The translations under genes were made by a program, and so were the position numbers. Under the pieces are notes generated by a model. That model was given only the letters and a program-made list of their open reading frames with translations. It was not told the origin of the DNA and searched no databases. From contig JACGCM010000933.1 in NCBI GenBank assembly GCA_014058105.1, positions 310,001 through 374,000 on the forward strand: DNA of 64,000 nucleotides. The letters run 5' to 3'. The DNA is from Kingdonia uniflora (taxonomy: Eukaryota; Streptophyta; Magnoliopsida; Ranunculales; Circaeasteraceae). Numbering within the stretch: the first letter of the stretch is position 1; each line of letters begins with the position of its first letter. This document shows, in pieces, positions 40,032 to 49,039 of this stretch.

Positions 40032-40645
40032 TATAGGGACCTATCCCTTGATCTAAGCTAATTCAAGCTATTTCCAGTTCGAACTACCTATATATCAGAC
40101 TCATGTATTCTACATGTGACATAAATAGTCAGCATTGAAACCTACGCTACGAACTAATGAAGAACTTGGGTCGAGCACAACAGAAAAGCTTGACCAAGTC
40201 AAAGGCACCTGTCTCTCACGGACTCAACTGTTACTCAATCAAGTACCACTTACCACGTTGTTCAAAGAACGTGATTCAACATGATAGAGAACTGCGGACA
40301 AGGTCTATATAAATAAAAAGTTCCCGAAGAGGCAAGGACAAGAAAAATATACGAGGAATCACCAAGAAAACTGTATTTTCTTGATTTTTAAAGCACAAAA
40401 CTTCTTATTGACAAGATCAAGTATTTTTAGTTCGAGAGATCACTTGTAATAAAATATCAGCCTCAAGCAATAAAAGTCAATTTTACTAAAACCCTCAACT
40501 CGAGGTCATTGATTTTTACCTATTTAGAGGTTTTCCACTCTAAATTACCTGTAACATTTCTTATCTTGCATTTGTTTTATCACAGAAACATTGGTATAAG
40601 AGCTAATTCTGAGCCATCTCGAGCTTACGGAATTAGGCCATTAAA
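40032..40645 (+). mobile_element. Gypsy-type LTR (5' LTR of a broken element), plus strand
   Basis: The satellite ends abruptly at 40,031 and a ~614-bp LTR-like block starts 'tatagggacctatcc', which aligns with the 'tgtagggg' start of the LTR at 50,692. Shared landmarks with the LTRs at 50,692 and 55,535 are 'agatcacttgtaataaa', the 'cgaggtc' block, 'ttttacctatt' followed by 'gttttccac', 'cattggt' followed by 'agctaa', and the end 'ggaattaggccattaaa'. A TATA box 'tctatataaata' lies at 40,304-40,315. A primer-site-like sequence follows the end. It is clearly diverged from the region 3 LTRs, so it is a related family or an older copy. No partner 3' LTR is seen. Confidence 0.75.
40304..40315 (+). 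promoter_or_regulatory. TATA box of the LTR
   Basis: 'tctatataaata' stands where 'gcctataaaaagg' stands in the related LTRs at 50,966 and 55,810. The assignment rests on position and motif only. Confidence 0.55.
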
Positions 40646-40647
40646 TT

Positions 40648-40665
40648 TGGCATCGTCTGCGAGAA
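40648..40665 (+). other. Primer binding site candidate of the gypsy element
   Basis: 'tggcatcgtctgcgagaa' begins two bases after the LTR end. It starts with TGG, the complement of a tRNA CCA end, and resembles the 'tggcgccgtctgtggg' type common behind plant gypsy LTRs. The exact tRNA is not assigned. Confidence 0.6.
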
Positions 40666-40679
40666 AGAAGATATTTCCA

Positions 40680-41050
40680 CGATATCCTAAGGCATACATC
40701 CACTCTGCTACCAACTTTAATAATGGTAACATCCAGCCGACCAACAACCGGGATCCAGCTCGATCTTTTAGTTGAACAGGAATAACTTACAGAACGACGG
40801 GTGACTCTCCATGCCGAAACAGAGAAGCGCAATGAGCTCGAACATTTTTTAACTCTTGACCGAGAGCTCCGTGAGAAGGAGCTTGAAGCTGAGCGACAAG
40901 CTCATTTGACAGTGTTTTAAAGACATGAAGACTAGATGACAACAATGCAGACTGTATTACAAGCCCAATAAGATACTCAACAGGCCCCTCTAACAAGGGA
41001 TGGCAATTAATTGCCAGAAACCTCTCGAGTTTCTATATGGGATAGATCAT
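40680..41050 (+). pseudogene. Gypsy gag, N-terminal part, broken
   Basis: Downstream of the primer site, plus-strand translation gives 'QPTNNRDPA', then, after a frame change, 'HAETEKRNELEHFLTLD' and 'RELREKELEAERQAHL'. This is a charged, coiled-coil-like stretch typical of the N-terminal gag of Tat/Ogre-like gypsy elements. Stops follow 'LTVF' and interrupt the next segment. The frame is cut at ~41,050 by a LINE fragment. The minus-strand open frames over this stretch are shadows. Confidence 0.6.
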
Positions 41051-41513
41051 GATTAACACCAAGTCAGCAATGGCGGTTAGTATCTTTACAAAACAAATTA
41101 ACCCAGATTGGTAGTGCAAAGCTATTGTGATTAAAATTATGATGATTATTGGAATGCTGGAGTGGTTTTGCATCAACCAAATTCATAAAGAAGCTAACAG
41201 ACCTCCCTTGGTGTTTTTTAAAATAAGATGGGAGTTGGGGTTTGAAGAAGTCAGACCAACTGAACTTTTTGAAGAGTTAATGTAGAAAGTCAAAGATGAC
41301 GCAGATGGCAAGACATATATTATTTCTAATTTCTAATTGTAACTCTATTCATTTCTTTGCTTCTGCATTAATTTTTATATCAATTTCTTGGTGTCAGGCT
41401 CCTTGCTTCCTTCTTGTATCCTGTAGGGCTGAGGGTTGTCCCTAACATGTACTTGGTTCCCTTTTTTTCCTTCTATTCAAAGCATAATTTCCAAAAAATA
41501 AAAGTAGAAGATT
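41051..41513 (+). mobile_element. LINE 3' fragment, plus strand (facing the minus-strand copy)
   Basis: From 'gattaacaccaagtcagcaa' onward this matches, with scattered changes, the reverse complement of the LINE at 42,138-42,600. It covers the end of RNase H ('NQIHKEANRP'), the 3' UTR, and a short A-rich tail 'ccaaaaaataaaa' near 41,490-41,503. A stop stands in 'EELM*KVKDD' where the other copy reads 'EELKNKVKDD'. It is strongly 5' truncated. No clear target duplication is seen. Confidence 0.85.
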
Positions 41514-41599
41514 GATCAACGATGTGACCAACTTTCTATATGCTATGAAATGTATTTGTATGAGGTATCAAGAATGGTAAGGACGGTATTTTCGTAAGC

Positions 41600-42055
41600 T
41601 CAGGAAAGTTTTTGACTGTCCTTGATTTCATAAACTCCATCAGTGAATTTGAAACGGAGTACTTGATGATAAGTAGAAGCGATTACTTCCATGTTGAGAA
41701 TCCAGCAGCGGCCCATAATCTCGAGATAACGAGATTTGGCGCTGTAGGCGTAGAAGACGACGTCGATTGTAGTTGGTCCAGTGGTGATAGGTAAGATGAT
41801 CTTTCCAACTAGTTCTTCATTGGAACCATTAAATCTACTCATATCAGTGTCATTTGGAATGACTTGATCCACCAATCCCATCTGGTCGATTGTGCTTTGA
41901 AAGAGAATCTTAATATCGCTTCTGGTATCTATCATCACTATATGCATGACAAACTTCTTCATCTTGAGCATTATGACTAATGCATCATGATGCAGAAACT
42001 TAACATGACTAATGTCGCAATCTTTGAATGAGATCCCAAGCCGACGATTGCTCGA
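41600..42055 (-). pseudogene. Gypsy (Tat/Ogre-like) aspartic protease fragment
   Basis: This minus-strand frame is open from 42,055. It reads 'GISFKDCDISHVKFLHHDA', then 'MIDTRSDIKILFQSTI', 'ILPITTGPTTIDVVFY', 'LEIMGRCWILNMEVIAST' and 'YHQVLRF'. The order matches the retropepsin of Tat/Ogre-type gypsy elements: D-T-G active site, 'LP...G' loop, 'GR.WL' flap partner, and 'STYHQ...KFPT' tail. The catalytic D-T-G is D-T-R here, so it should be inactive. The usual 'LGR.W' reads 'MGRCW'. It probably belongs with the gag at 44,977-45,530, from which the LINE at 42,138 separates it. Confidence 0.85.
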
Positions 42056-42311
42056 CTAAGGTAGAAGCTTTGCCTCTTTATCTTGAGGTGTGAGGTCGCA
42101 AAATTCTGATAGTCTTCTTTGCTTGAATTTGCAAAAGTTTTTTTTTTTTTTTGGAAATTAAGTTTTGAATAGAAGATAAAAAAGGGAACAAAGTACATGG
42201 TGGGGACAGCCCTCAACCCTCTAGGACATAAGAGGGAAGAGAGGAGCCTAACACCAAGAAATAGATATAAAAAAAATTAATATAGAATTAAAGAAATGAA
42301 TACAGTAGCAA

Positions 42312-42797
42312 TCAAAAATGAGAAATAACGTATGTCTTGCCATCTGCGTCATCTTTGACTTTGTTCTTTAACTCTTCAAAAAATTCAGTTGGTCTGACTT
42401 CTTCAAACCCCAACTTCCATCTCATTTTGGATAACACCTGGGCAGGTCTGCTAGCCTCTTTATAAATTTGGTTGATGCAAAAACACTCCAGCCTTCCAAT
42501 AATCCTTATAATTTTAATCACAATTGCTTTGAACTGCCAATCTGGGTTAATTTGTTTTGTAAGAATACATACCGCCATTGCTGACTTGGTGTTAATTTTT
42601 TTCTCGAGTTTGTTATGGTTAACAGCTAACTCTAACCCTACTTTGATGATGAGGAGCTCATAATAAAGCAATGATTTTGTAATAGTTCTCTCAACACATC
42701 CAACAACTATTCTACCTATGTCGATTCTAAGGATAACTCCATACCCTCTCAATGTACTCCTAGCACAGTTGATCAAATACTCTGAGTGAGTCGGCAT
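42312..42797 (-). pseudogene. LINE RNase H domain, catalytically dead
   Basis: The 161 open codons have 'GYGVILRIDIGRIVVGCVE', 'YYELLIIKVGLELAVNHN' with the catalytic Glu, 'INTKSAM' where 'TDSKSA' is expected (Asp to Asn), and 'IYKEASRPAQVLSKM' where 'REANRPADxLS' is expected (Asp to Gln). Two of the acidic residues seen in active relatives are therefore lost. The plus-strand frame at 42,472-42,663 is a shadow. Confidence 0.88.
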
Positions 42798-42883
42798 CTT
42801 CCAGGTGCAATAAGAAATTATAGGAACTGCCCATTAAATTTGAAGACCCCAAGTCGCTGCATAAATTTTTTTATCCTCTGTGT

Positions 42884-43138
42884 CTATAATCTTCCTTTCA
42901 GAGTAGGCAAGCTTGAATTAACATCACTGAGAATGGTCTTAAGAAGCCTAGGTGCTTCTATTTGTATATTATTGAACATATTATTGTTTCTTTCCCTCCA
43001 TAAGTGGTGGATAAAATAATTAATGCAAAGCTTTAAAATGATAGCCTTGAGAGAGCAACCTGCTGTGTAACATATCATCCATTGGATCTCTTCATTAAAA
43101 CCTAAAGTACTACTATTAAACCCCAGTTTAAGGAGCAA
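42884..43138 (-). pseudogene. LINE region between zf-RVT and RNase H, fragment
   Basis: 'CINYFIHHLWRERNNNMFNN' matches the 'IW.ERN.R.F' stretch that ends the zf-RVT region of plant LINEs and precedes the RNase H domain. It lies at the expected place, about 90 bp before the RNase H frame. Confidence 0.8.
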
Positions 43139-44102
43139 CTGCTTCTAGATCCACTTAGCATAGCCGCATTCAAAGAACATGTAAATTTTAGTTTCATCAT
43201 CTCTCCAGCAAAATAAGCTATTTGAATGGTCCACCAACCCCCAACTCTTTCACTTAGACTGAGTTTTTAAAACTCCTTTAAATGTTAGCCTGTAATAAAG
43301 CTATGACTGGGGATGCAATCTCCAAACCAGATTATTTGAGCAAACTTCCAAACTGGATTGTGGTGTCGTAACTCTTCATAGTTTCTTTTCATGGTGAAAT
43401 CTCCAATGGTACTGGCTTTCCAAATAACTTCATCTTTTATGTTATTGTCTATCTCCATTCAATCCAAGCCATCCCAATTATCAGAGAGAATATGAGTATG
43501 ATGCTCTGGAATTTGCCATCTCTCATTAATTAAGAAATTGCTAACAGGAATATATTTGAACAATAAGGAATAATATCTCATCTCAGCTAAAAATTTGTTG
43601 CTTAAAACCCCAAGCGGATATCACGGATCTTTTCAAAAATAAGTGTAGTTCCCTTTTTTCAATTTTGTAGTGAATAAGATTAACAGCTTTATCTTTCACA
43701 TTTAATATATGTCTCCACGACCAGGAGCAAACTTGGGGGTACTTTAGATCTCAAAAGCTTCTGTTTTTTAATCAAGTTAGCTTCCACCCACTTGGCCCAG
43801 AGAGAGTCATTAGTGGAGACATTAAGTCAGATATTCCTCATAGTAACAACCTTGTTCTAAACTCTAAATTCCTTTACTCCCAATCCCCCTTCCTCAGTAG
43901 GGTAGCATATCGACTCCTAACTTACTAAACTAGTTCTTCTACTCACATCTGTACCTGACCATAAGAACCTATGAACAATAGCAGTAAGAGCTTTGATAAT
44001 AGATTAGGGGAGAATAAAATAGCTCATCCAATACACTTGCATACTACTTAGGAAAGCTTTTACCAAAGTCATCCTACTCGCATATGAGATAAACTTAGCC
44101 TT

Positions 44103-44291
44103 CTAGGAATGAACTTTTTTGGATAAGTTCTCAATGAGAGGTTGGCAATTAAAGTACTTTAGTCTAGTTGTGATTAGAGGATGACCTAGATAACGAACTG
44201 GAAGTGTACCCCTTCCAATCACAAGCACTTGACCAATCTTGCTTGCTTCATAGTCTGACATACCTACAAAGTAGAGTTTACTCTTGTTCAA
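44103..44291 (-). pseudogene. LINE reverse transcriptase, C-terminal fragment
   Basis: This continues the RT after a break near 44,300. It reads 'NKSKLYFVGMS' followed by 'GTLPVRYLGHPLITTRL', the usual LINE thumb signature ('N..KS.I.F.GV...G.LP.+YLG.PL'). Decayed zf-RVT sequence follows on the same strand to about 43,150, with 'EEGGLGVKEF' readable near 43,890. Confidence 0.88.
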
Positions 44292-44315
44292 ATTTATTTG
44301 TAAGCCAGTGTTTCC

Positions 44316-44957
44316 CTAAAAATGTTCAAGAGTAGAGGCGAGAGTGAAAGATGTCTCTTCATTGCCACTCATGAACACAATCAGATCATCTGCAAAACAC
44401 AGGCAGGATATTAAAAGATTTAAACACTTAGGATGAAGCTTGAACTGATTGACTTCAACCTCCTTGGTGAGAGCTCTAGTAAACATCACCATGATAAGCA
44501 CAAATAGATATGGCAACTTTGGTTCTCCCTGTCTAATTCCTCTTTTCCCTGGGAAGAATCCTTTGAGAGAGCCATTAATAGAGATGGAATACCTTGATGT
44601 TGAGATGCAAGCTTCAATCCAAGAAATCATAATAGAAGGAAAGTTGTACTTCTTAAGAATCTTCAAGATACCACTCCAATTGACCATATTACAGGCTTTC
44701 TTCAAATCAATCTTTGTTGTGCATCTGTTTAGACCCTTGTCTCTGTGATAGTTCCTTAGAACTTCATGTGAGAGCCGAATGTTTTTAGTGATGCTAGGGC
44801 CAGATATAAATGTTGACTGGTTAGGTGAGATAAAGCTAGTGATTACAGACTTTAGCCTCATAGTTATTATCTTAGAAATGCACTTGTACATGGTATTACA
44901 GCAGGCAATGGGCCTAAAGTCTCTAAAGAGCTTTGGATAGTCAATTTTATGAACCAT
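44316..44957 (-). pseudogene. LINE reverse transcriptase domain, long open fragment
   Basis: The 213 open codons carry the non-LTR RT landmarks in order: 'FRDFRPIACCNTMYKCISK', 'LISTFIS'-like start 'FISPNQSTFISGPSITKN', motif A 'KIDLKKACNMVNW', 'RGIRQGEPKLPYLF', and the catalytic 'CFADDLIVF'. The first Asp of motif A and both Asp of the FADD box are kept. The conserved second Asp of motif A is Asn, and 'GDPLSP' has become 'GEPKLP'. The first Met is internal; the same frame continues upstream with 'TIIA' to the truncation point. The plus-strand frame at 44,449-44,748 is its shadow. Confidence 0.9.
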
Positions 44958-44976
44958 AGCAATGATTGTGTGTTGT

Positions 44977-45530
44977 GGTACAAATGGTAGAGGTGTTTCT
45001 CCTCAGCTTGATCTTTGACCTGGACGACTTCGAGCTTTTTCTTATAGCTGTCATCCTTGTATGATTCTAGGTCCGTAATGTATTCGTACATCCGTCCTTC
45101 TTTGAAAATTAATTCCAATAACCTCAGTAAAGCATAGAAATTGTCAGTAGCATGATGATTTACCTTATGATGCATGCAGTACAGGTAGCTTTCAATTGGT
45201 TCCAATGGTTGGGATGGATAGTATAGCTTATCCTTCAACAGAATTGGAAAAATTATGGATATGCGGACATTCATCTTGGGGAGAACCAGTTTGGGTAATG
45301 TACCACCTTGATAAGGGTTGCCTGTGTTGCCCTTGGAATGTTTTTGATCACACTGATCCTCCTTCGGATCAATGCTTCATTCTATAGGTGGACATTTTCG
45401 TTGTTAGGACAGATTTAAAAGATTTATGCCTTTCAGACATCATCCTTTCCAGGTCAACATACCTGTTGACCTTGGTGATCATATCCTCCAAGGTTGCGGG
45501 TCTATTGAGGAAGAGGTGCTACACTCATGG
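44977..45530 (-). pseudogene. Gypsy (Tat/Ogre-like) gag, C-terminal part
   Basis: Read right to left: 'NRPATLEDMITKVNRYVD', then stops and a frame change, then 'YCMHHKVNHHATDNFYALL' followed by 'RLLELIFKEGRMYEYI'. The second segment fits the gypsy gag signature Y-C-x2-H-x4-H-x-T-x2-C-x2-L-x3-L-E-x-L-x3-G with Phe at the Cys position. It ends at 44,977 against the LINE. The protease expected next is at 42,055-41,600 on the same strand, beyond the LINE. Confidence 0.75.
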
Positions 45531-45613
45531 ATATTGAAACCAAGTGTAGTACGATTCATTTGGAAACTATCCTTGCGTGTTGTCGGTAAAAAAAATCTTA
45601 AAAATTATCCAAT
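45531..45613 (-). repeat. Displaced, inverted fragment of the 168-bp satellite
   Basis: The reverse complement gives 'ttggataatttttaagattt', then 'accgacaacacgcaagg', 'ccaaatgaatcgtactacac' and 'ttggtttcaatat'. This is a type C monomer and agrees almost base for base with the array near 28,030-28,120. It is the only satellite piece found outside the array and lies in opposite orientation. On its right, a short plus-oriented satellite motif 'tttgagagattggataa' follows at once. Confidence 0.9.
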
Positions 45614-45630
45614 ATTTGAGAGATTGGATA

Positions 45631-45915
45631 ATATTGATGAATACTGAAATGACTAAAGCATGTTTGAAGTTCACAGAACATCTAAAATATGCTGACATAT
45701 TTGTAGGCTTGGATACGCTAGAATCAAGGAAAAACTACCTAATGATGTTTCTTGAATTTTACTTTCTTGTGCATTAGTTTGCTATTATGGATTATCTTGT
45801 TTTCTCGGAGTTCATAGACTATGTTGATGTTCGACTATTTATTATTTTAGACTATGTTGGTTTGTGTTACCCTAAGATTCGTACTTCAGACTATCTTTAA
45901 TTTTGTTGATTTGTA
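45631..45915. other. Unassigned AT-rich stretch
   Basis: Between the satellite fragment and the minisatellite I see no recognisable coding or repeat signal apart from loose repeats of 'agactatgttgatg' and 'agactatgttggtt' (near 45,820-45,865). Confidence 0.5.
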
Positions 45916-45924
45916 TAAACCATT

Positions 45925-46190
45925 TTGTATGTCCATTTTGTATATCTATTTTGTGCAATGATGCCTTTTGAATGTCCATTTTGTATATCCATTTTGTGCA
46001 ATGATATGCCTTTTGTATGTACATTTTGTATAACCATTTTGCCAATTTTGTGCAATACTGCCATTTTGTATGTCCATTTTGTCCATTTTCAAGTTGCAAA
46101 TATCTATCTATGGTCTCATAGTACTTTATAGTGAAGAGGTTGTAGTGTCCATTTTGTATGTCCATTTTGTCCATTTTGTTCAGATTTCTT
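45925..46190. repeat. Degenerate minisatellite of 'ccattttgtatgt' units
   Basis: 'ccattttgtatgt' or 'ccattttgtatat', also joined as 'ccattttgtccattttgtat', occurs more than ten times with short breaks ('gcaatgatgcctttt' and similar). On the minus strand it reads as repeats of 'KMDIQNGHTKW'. It begins where the copia gag zinc-knuckle region ends. Confidence 0.85.
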
Positions 46191-47165
46191 ATTAGGACAA
46201 CTATGAGCATAATGACAAAACTTGTGACACTTATAACATTCAACTTGACTTAGGTCAGTATCATTGTTGGTCTGCCGATTATAAGATTTAAGCTGATCAT
46301 GAGGTTGTAGTTTATAGTTCATCGATTGCCCATGTTTTTAAAATTGACGTTTTTTCAAGATTTTTTGAAATTGTTGGCTAGTAAGAGCAATTGATGAATC
46401 TATATCTGAACCTTCATCATCATCTGTGATATATGAGTGATCAACCTCTTTGGTACCCATAGAAGAAGAAGAGTAAGATGAAGATTTAAAAGCAGCACTA
46501 TTGTTCTTCTTCTCAAGGTTTTTCATTTTTATCTCGAGTTTAAAAGTTCACAACTTTCCAGCTAATGTATTTGGTTTCATTTTCTTAAGATCCTGAGCTT
46601 CCTTGACAACATCACATCTGGATCTAAAGCTCTTAGGAAGAGATCTTTGAACTTTGCGAACAATTTGGTTATCGGAATAAGGTGTTCTTAATGCGGTACT
46701 AGTGTTTACAATATCACTTAGTCTCGCATAGAATTCATCTAAAGGTTTATTTTTACTCATTCGAATAATCTCAAATTGCGAAATAAGCATTTGGAGCTTT
46801 CTTTCTTTAACTGTATTATTGCCTTCATGAGTTTGAACTAAAATGTCCCAAGGTTCTTTCGATATGGTACTGGCAGAAATATGTCAAAAATCAGTTTGAC
46901 TCATAGCCATAAAAATAACATTGCGGTCATCAGAGTTATAGCCGGCAGTATCCTTTTCTTCATTTAACTATTGGTTTATAGGTTTAAGGACCTCTATAGT
47001 ACTACCTAGTACACCTTGCATCATGGTAGGTTCTTTCTATCCATCCTTAATGGCAATTCATACAACTTCCCGGATTAATTGTATGAATGCAACCATTCGG
47101 ACTTCCCAGTATGGATAATCTTAACCATCAAAGAGTGGAGGACGGTTAACAGAACCTCTAATCAA
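46140..47165 (-). pseudogene. Copia-type gag polyprotein, decayed
   Basis: Minus-strand translation gives 'SVNRPPLFDG' then 'DYPYWEVRMVAFIQ' (copia gag start), 'ISKEPWDILVQTHEGNNTV', and 'RMSKNKPLDEFYARLSDIVN' followed by 'PYSDNQIVRKVQRSLPKSF' (UBN2 / Retrotran_gag domain). A zinc knuckle C-x2-C-x4-H-x4-C ('CYKCHKFCHYAHSC') lies at 46,197-46,238. At least five stops break the frame. It sits just after a copia primer site, as expected. Protease, integrase and RT are absent; the sequence passes into the minisatellite instead. Confidence 0.9.
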
Positions 47166-47220
47166 GTCGAGCAATCAATTCAGGATCCCCGCTCAAGTTG
47201 TTAATCCTTGAAGCGTAACC

Positions 47221-47232
47221 GCTCTGATACCA
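47221..47232 (-). other. Copia primer binding site (initiator tRNA-Met type)
   Basis: The minus strand reads 'tggtatcagagc', the classic plant copia primer site complementary to the 3' end of initiator tRNA-Met. It lies between the gag relic and the LTR on the right, in the correct orientation. Confidence 0.88.
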
Positions 47233-47235
47233 ATT

Positions 47236-48217
47236 TATAGATCTAATCACTTGAGACTGATTAATTTTGATTAATTTAGGTTAAAATTAATAGGTCCAAA
47301 ATCCTTGAATTAACGCTCTAACCCTAGCTTAATTCAAGTTGGTTCGATTATCTAATGTCACTAAGTGCAAGTACATCAAGCGCAAGAACAATTTTTTTAA
47401 CTCTGTGGAAAACCTTTATCACACTAAAAACCCACAGATCACTGTCGAATCGCCCAACAGCTAAACTATTCAATATTAAAATAAAATTACAAGAGTTCAA
47501 TTACTTACAGATTCGATAAACACATCTTATGGTTACCTCTCTTCTAATCAAGCTCCTTGTAATTGATTCCACGTTCTTGCAATACCTTGCTTGAATCTTC
47601 TATCAAAACATCCAAACTTGAAACTCACAAGCTTTGCAAATCAGTGATTAAGTTTTTAAATTCTCCGATTAATTCAATTTAAATTTTACTTCACAATGAA
47701 TCACTCATTGAAATCTTTGTTCTCTCTAAAATCTCATGCCTTAGAAAAATAGGTTTTGGAAGAGTTAAAAAGTAAAATAAGAAATGATGCCTTTTATTAG
47801 AAAATGGAAAACCCGAAGTCTGTTCAAACATAGAAATAGTCTTTTTGAATAGACGATATTTTATTAAAATAGAGAAAGATTCTATTTGAAGAAACAAGGT
47901 TCTGAGTAACTGTTCGAACAGAGAAAATGTTTATTCGAATAGAACAAAAGCCTGTTCGAACAGGGTTTATTCAAACAGAACAAAAGCCTATTCAAACCGA
48001 AACCTATTTTTACCAAAACACATCACTTTCTTTCTGACCTTTTATAAAATATTAAGGGCTTAATATTTTTGAGCGAAGAGATACAATCCCAAGTACCTGT
48101 TAAGTGTCGCTCCAGCTATAACCGCTCCATGTGTAATCTCTGACGACGATTAACCACAAGGTAGTGATGACACCTAGACACGTAATGAAACAAACTCCAA
48201 ATATGGATGTTTCATGG
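47236..48217 (-). mobile_element. Copia LTR (minus strand), boundaries approximate
   Basis: By position this is the 5' LTR of the copia relic, running from the primer site rightward to where LINE sequence starts near 48,217. A TATA-like 'tataaaa' on the minus strand is at 48,040-48,046. The canonical TG...CA ends are not clear, and the other LTR is not in the window, so the limits are inferred. The LINE frame ends exactly at its right side ('FKYLGIP' then stop), suggesting insertion into that LINE. Confidence 0.55.
47819..48003. repeat. Cluster of TTCGAA palindromes in the copia LTR
   Basis: 'tgttcgaaca' (47,911), 'attcgaat' (47,933) and 'cctgttcgaacagg' (47,951) are palindromes. They are followed by decayed forms 'attcaaacagaac' and 'ctattcaaacc' and preceded by 'tgttcaaaca' near 47,820. 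Spacing is about 20 bp. The cluster lies 40-220 bp beyond the TATA-like box in the direction of transcription. Confidence 0.7.
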
Positions 48218-49020
48218 TATACCTAGGTATTTGAAGGAAATGGAATCCTCAACAAAATTGAGAATGTTGCAAATCTCTATTATGATATTCTGATCTACAC
48301 AAGAAAAGTATATAATAGATTTGTTGTTGTTCACTTGAAGGCATGTCATAGTATTGAACACATTGAAACATTTTGGAGCACCATTTGCCCCTACAAAATA
48401 AGTAGGGCAGTTGGTACATTTTGTAATCTGATCAACAAAAAATTTAGGGAAATTCAAAACTTCAAAAGTAGATATGCCACTCTCCTACTGGATAAGGATA
48501 TCGGCCTTTTTAAAATCAATTTTTGTTGTACACTTGGGGTAGTAGAATTCTTGTGGTAATCTCTAACAAGTTCATAGGTAATATAGAGGTTATCTGAAAT
48601 ACTCCTACCCTCTTAGAAGGCAGACTGACTAGGACTAATAAGAGGGGTTGTGACACTTTTCATTCTAGAGGTAAGAAGTTTTGAAATAACATTGTAGCTG
48701 GAAATATGTCTATACTCATGAAAGGAGTTACAATTAGGATCTTTGGGAATTTGAGTAATGTTAGTGGCATTAATCTGAGAGAGCATCCTTCCACTCTTGA
48801 AAAAATTCTTGATAGCTTTGATAAAATCCCTTTTTACTACATCCCAATTAGCCTTGAAAAATTAAGAAATAATACCATCTGGGCTTGTAGCTTTGTTGTC
48901 GTCAATGTCAAATAAGGCCATGGTAATCTCTTCATCTATGAGTTTCATAGCTACACCATCAACATTAAACCTATTTAAACCAAGAATGTTCTTATAATAC
49001 TCCACAACAAGACCAGCAAT
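48212..49020 (-). pseudogene. LINE reverse transcriptase fragment
   Basis: From right to left it reads 'FIKAIKNFFKSGRML', 'QINATNITQIPKD', 'VISKLLTSRMKSV', 'PLISPSQSAF' then a stop, 'EGRSISDN', and, after a break, 'NKSIIYFSCVDQNIIIEICN' and 'FVEDSISFKYLGIP'. These are the N-terminal RT blocks and the thumb signature of a plant LINE; motifs A-D between them are largely lost. It overlaps in content with the RT at 44,316-44,957, so it is a separate copy. It is cut at 48,212 beside the copia LTR. Confidence 0.85.
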
Positions 49021-49039
49021 TATAATTTAAGGTTCAAAT

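Larger units (their letters stand above)
42138..44976 (-). mobile_element. Longer 5'-truncated LINE, minus strand
   Basis: In minus-strand order there is an RT (from ~44,976), its zf-RVT region (to ~42,890), an RNase H domain (42,797-42,312), a 3' UTR and a poly(A) tail, seen as a T run at 42,138-42,152. It starts inside the RT, so the endonuclease is missing. It lies between a gypsy gag on the right and the protease of apparently the same gypsy element on the left, so it probably inserted into that element. The 3' end is the same family as the plus-strand fragment at 41,051. Confidence 0.88.

Noticed and set aside
44449..44748. 99-codon plus-strand frame
   Set aside because: Lies opposite the LINE RT that carries 'RGIRQGE' and 'CFADD'; shadow.
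45872..46243. 123-codon minus-strand frame with 'KMDIQNGH' repeats as a novel repeat protein
   Set aside because: Translation of a degenerate minisatellite; out of frame with the gag zinc knuckle and with no conserved domain.
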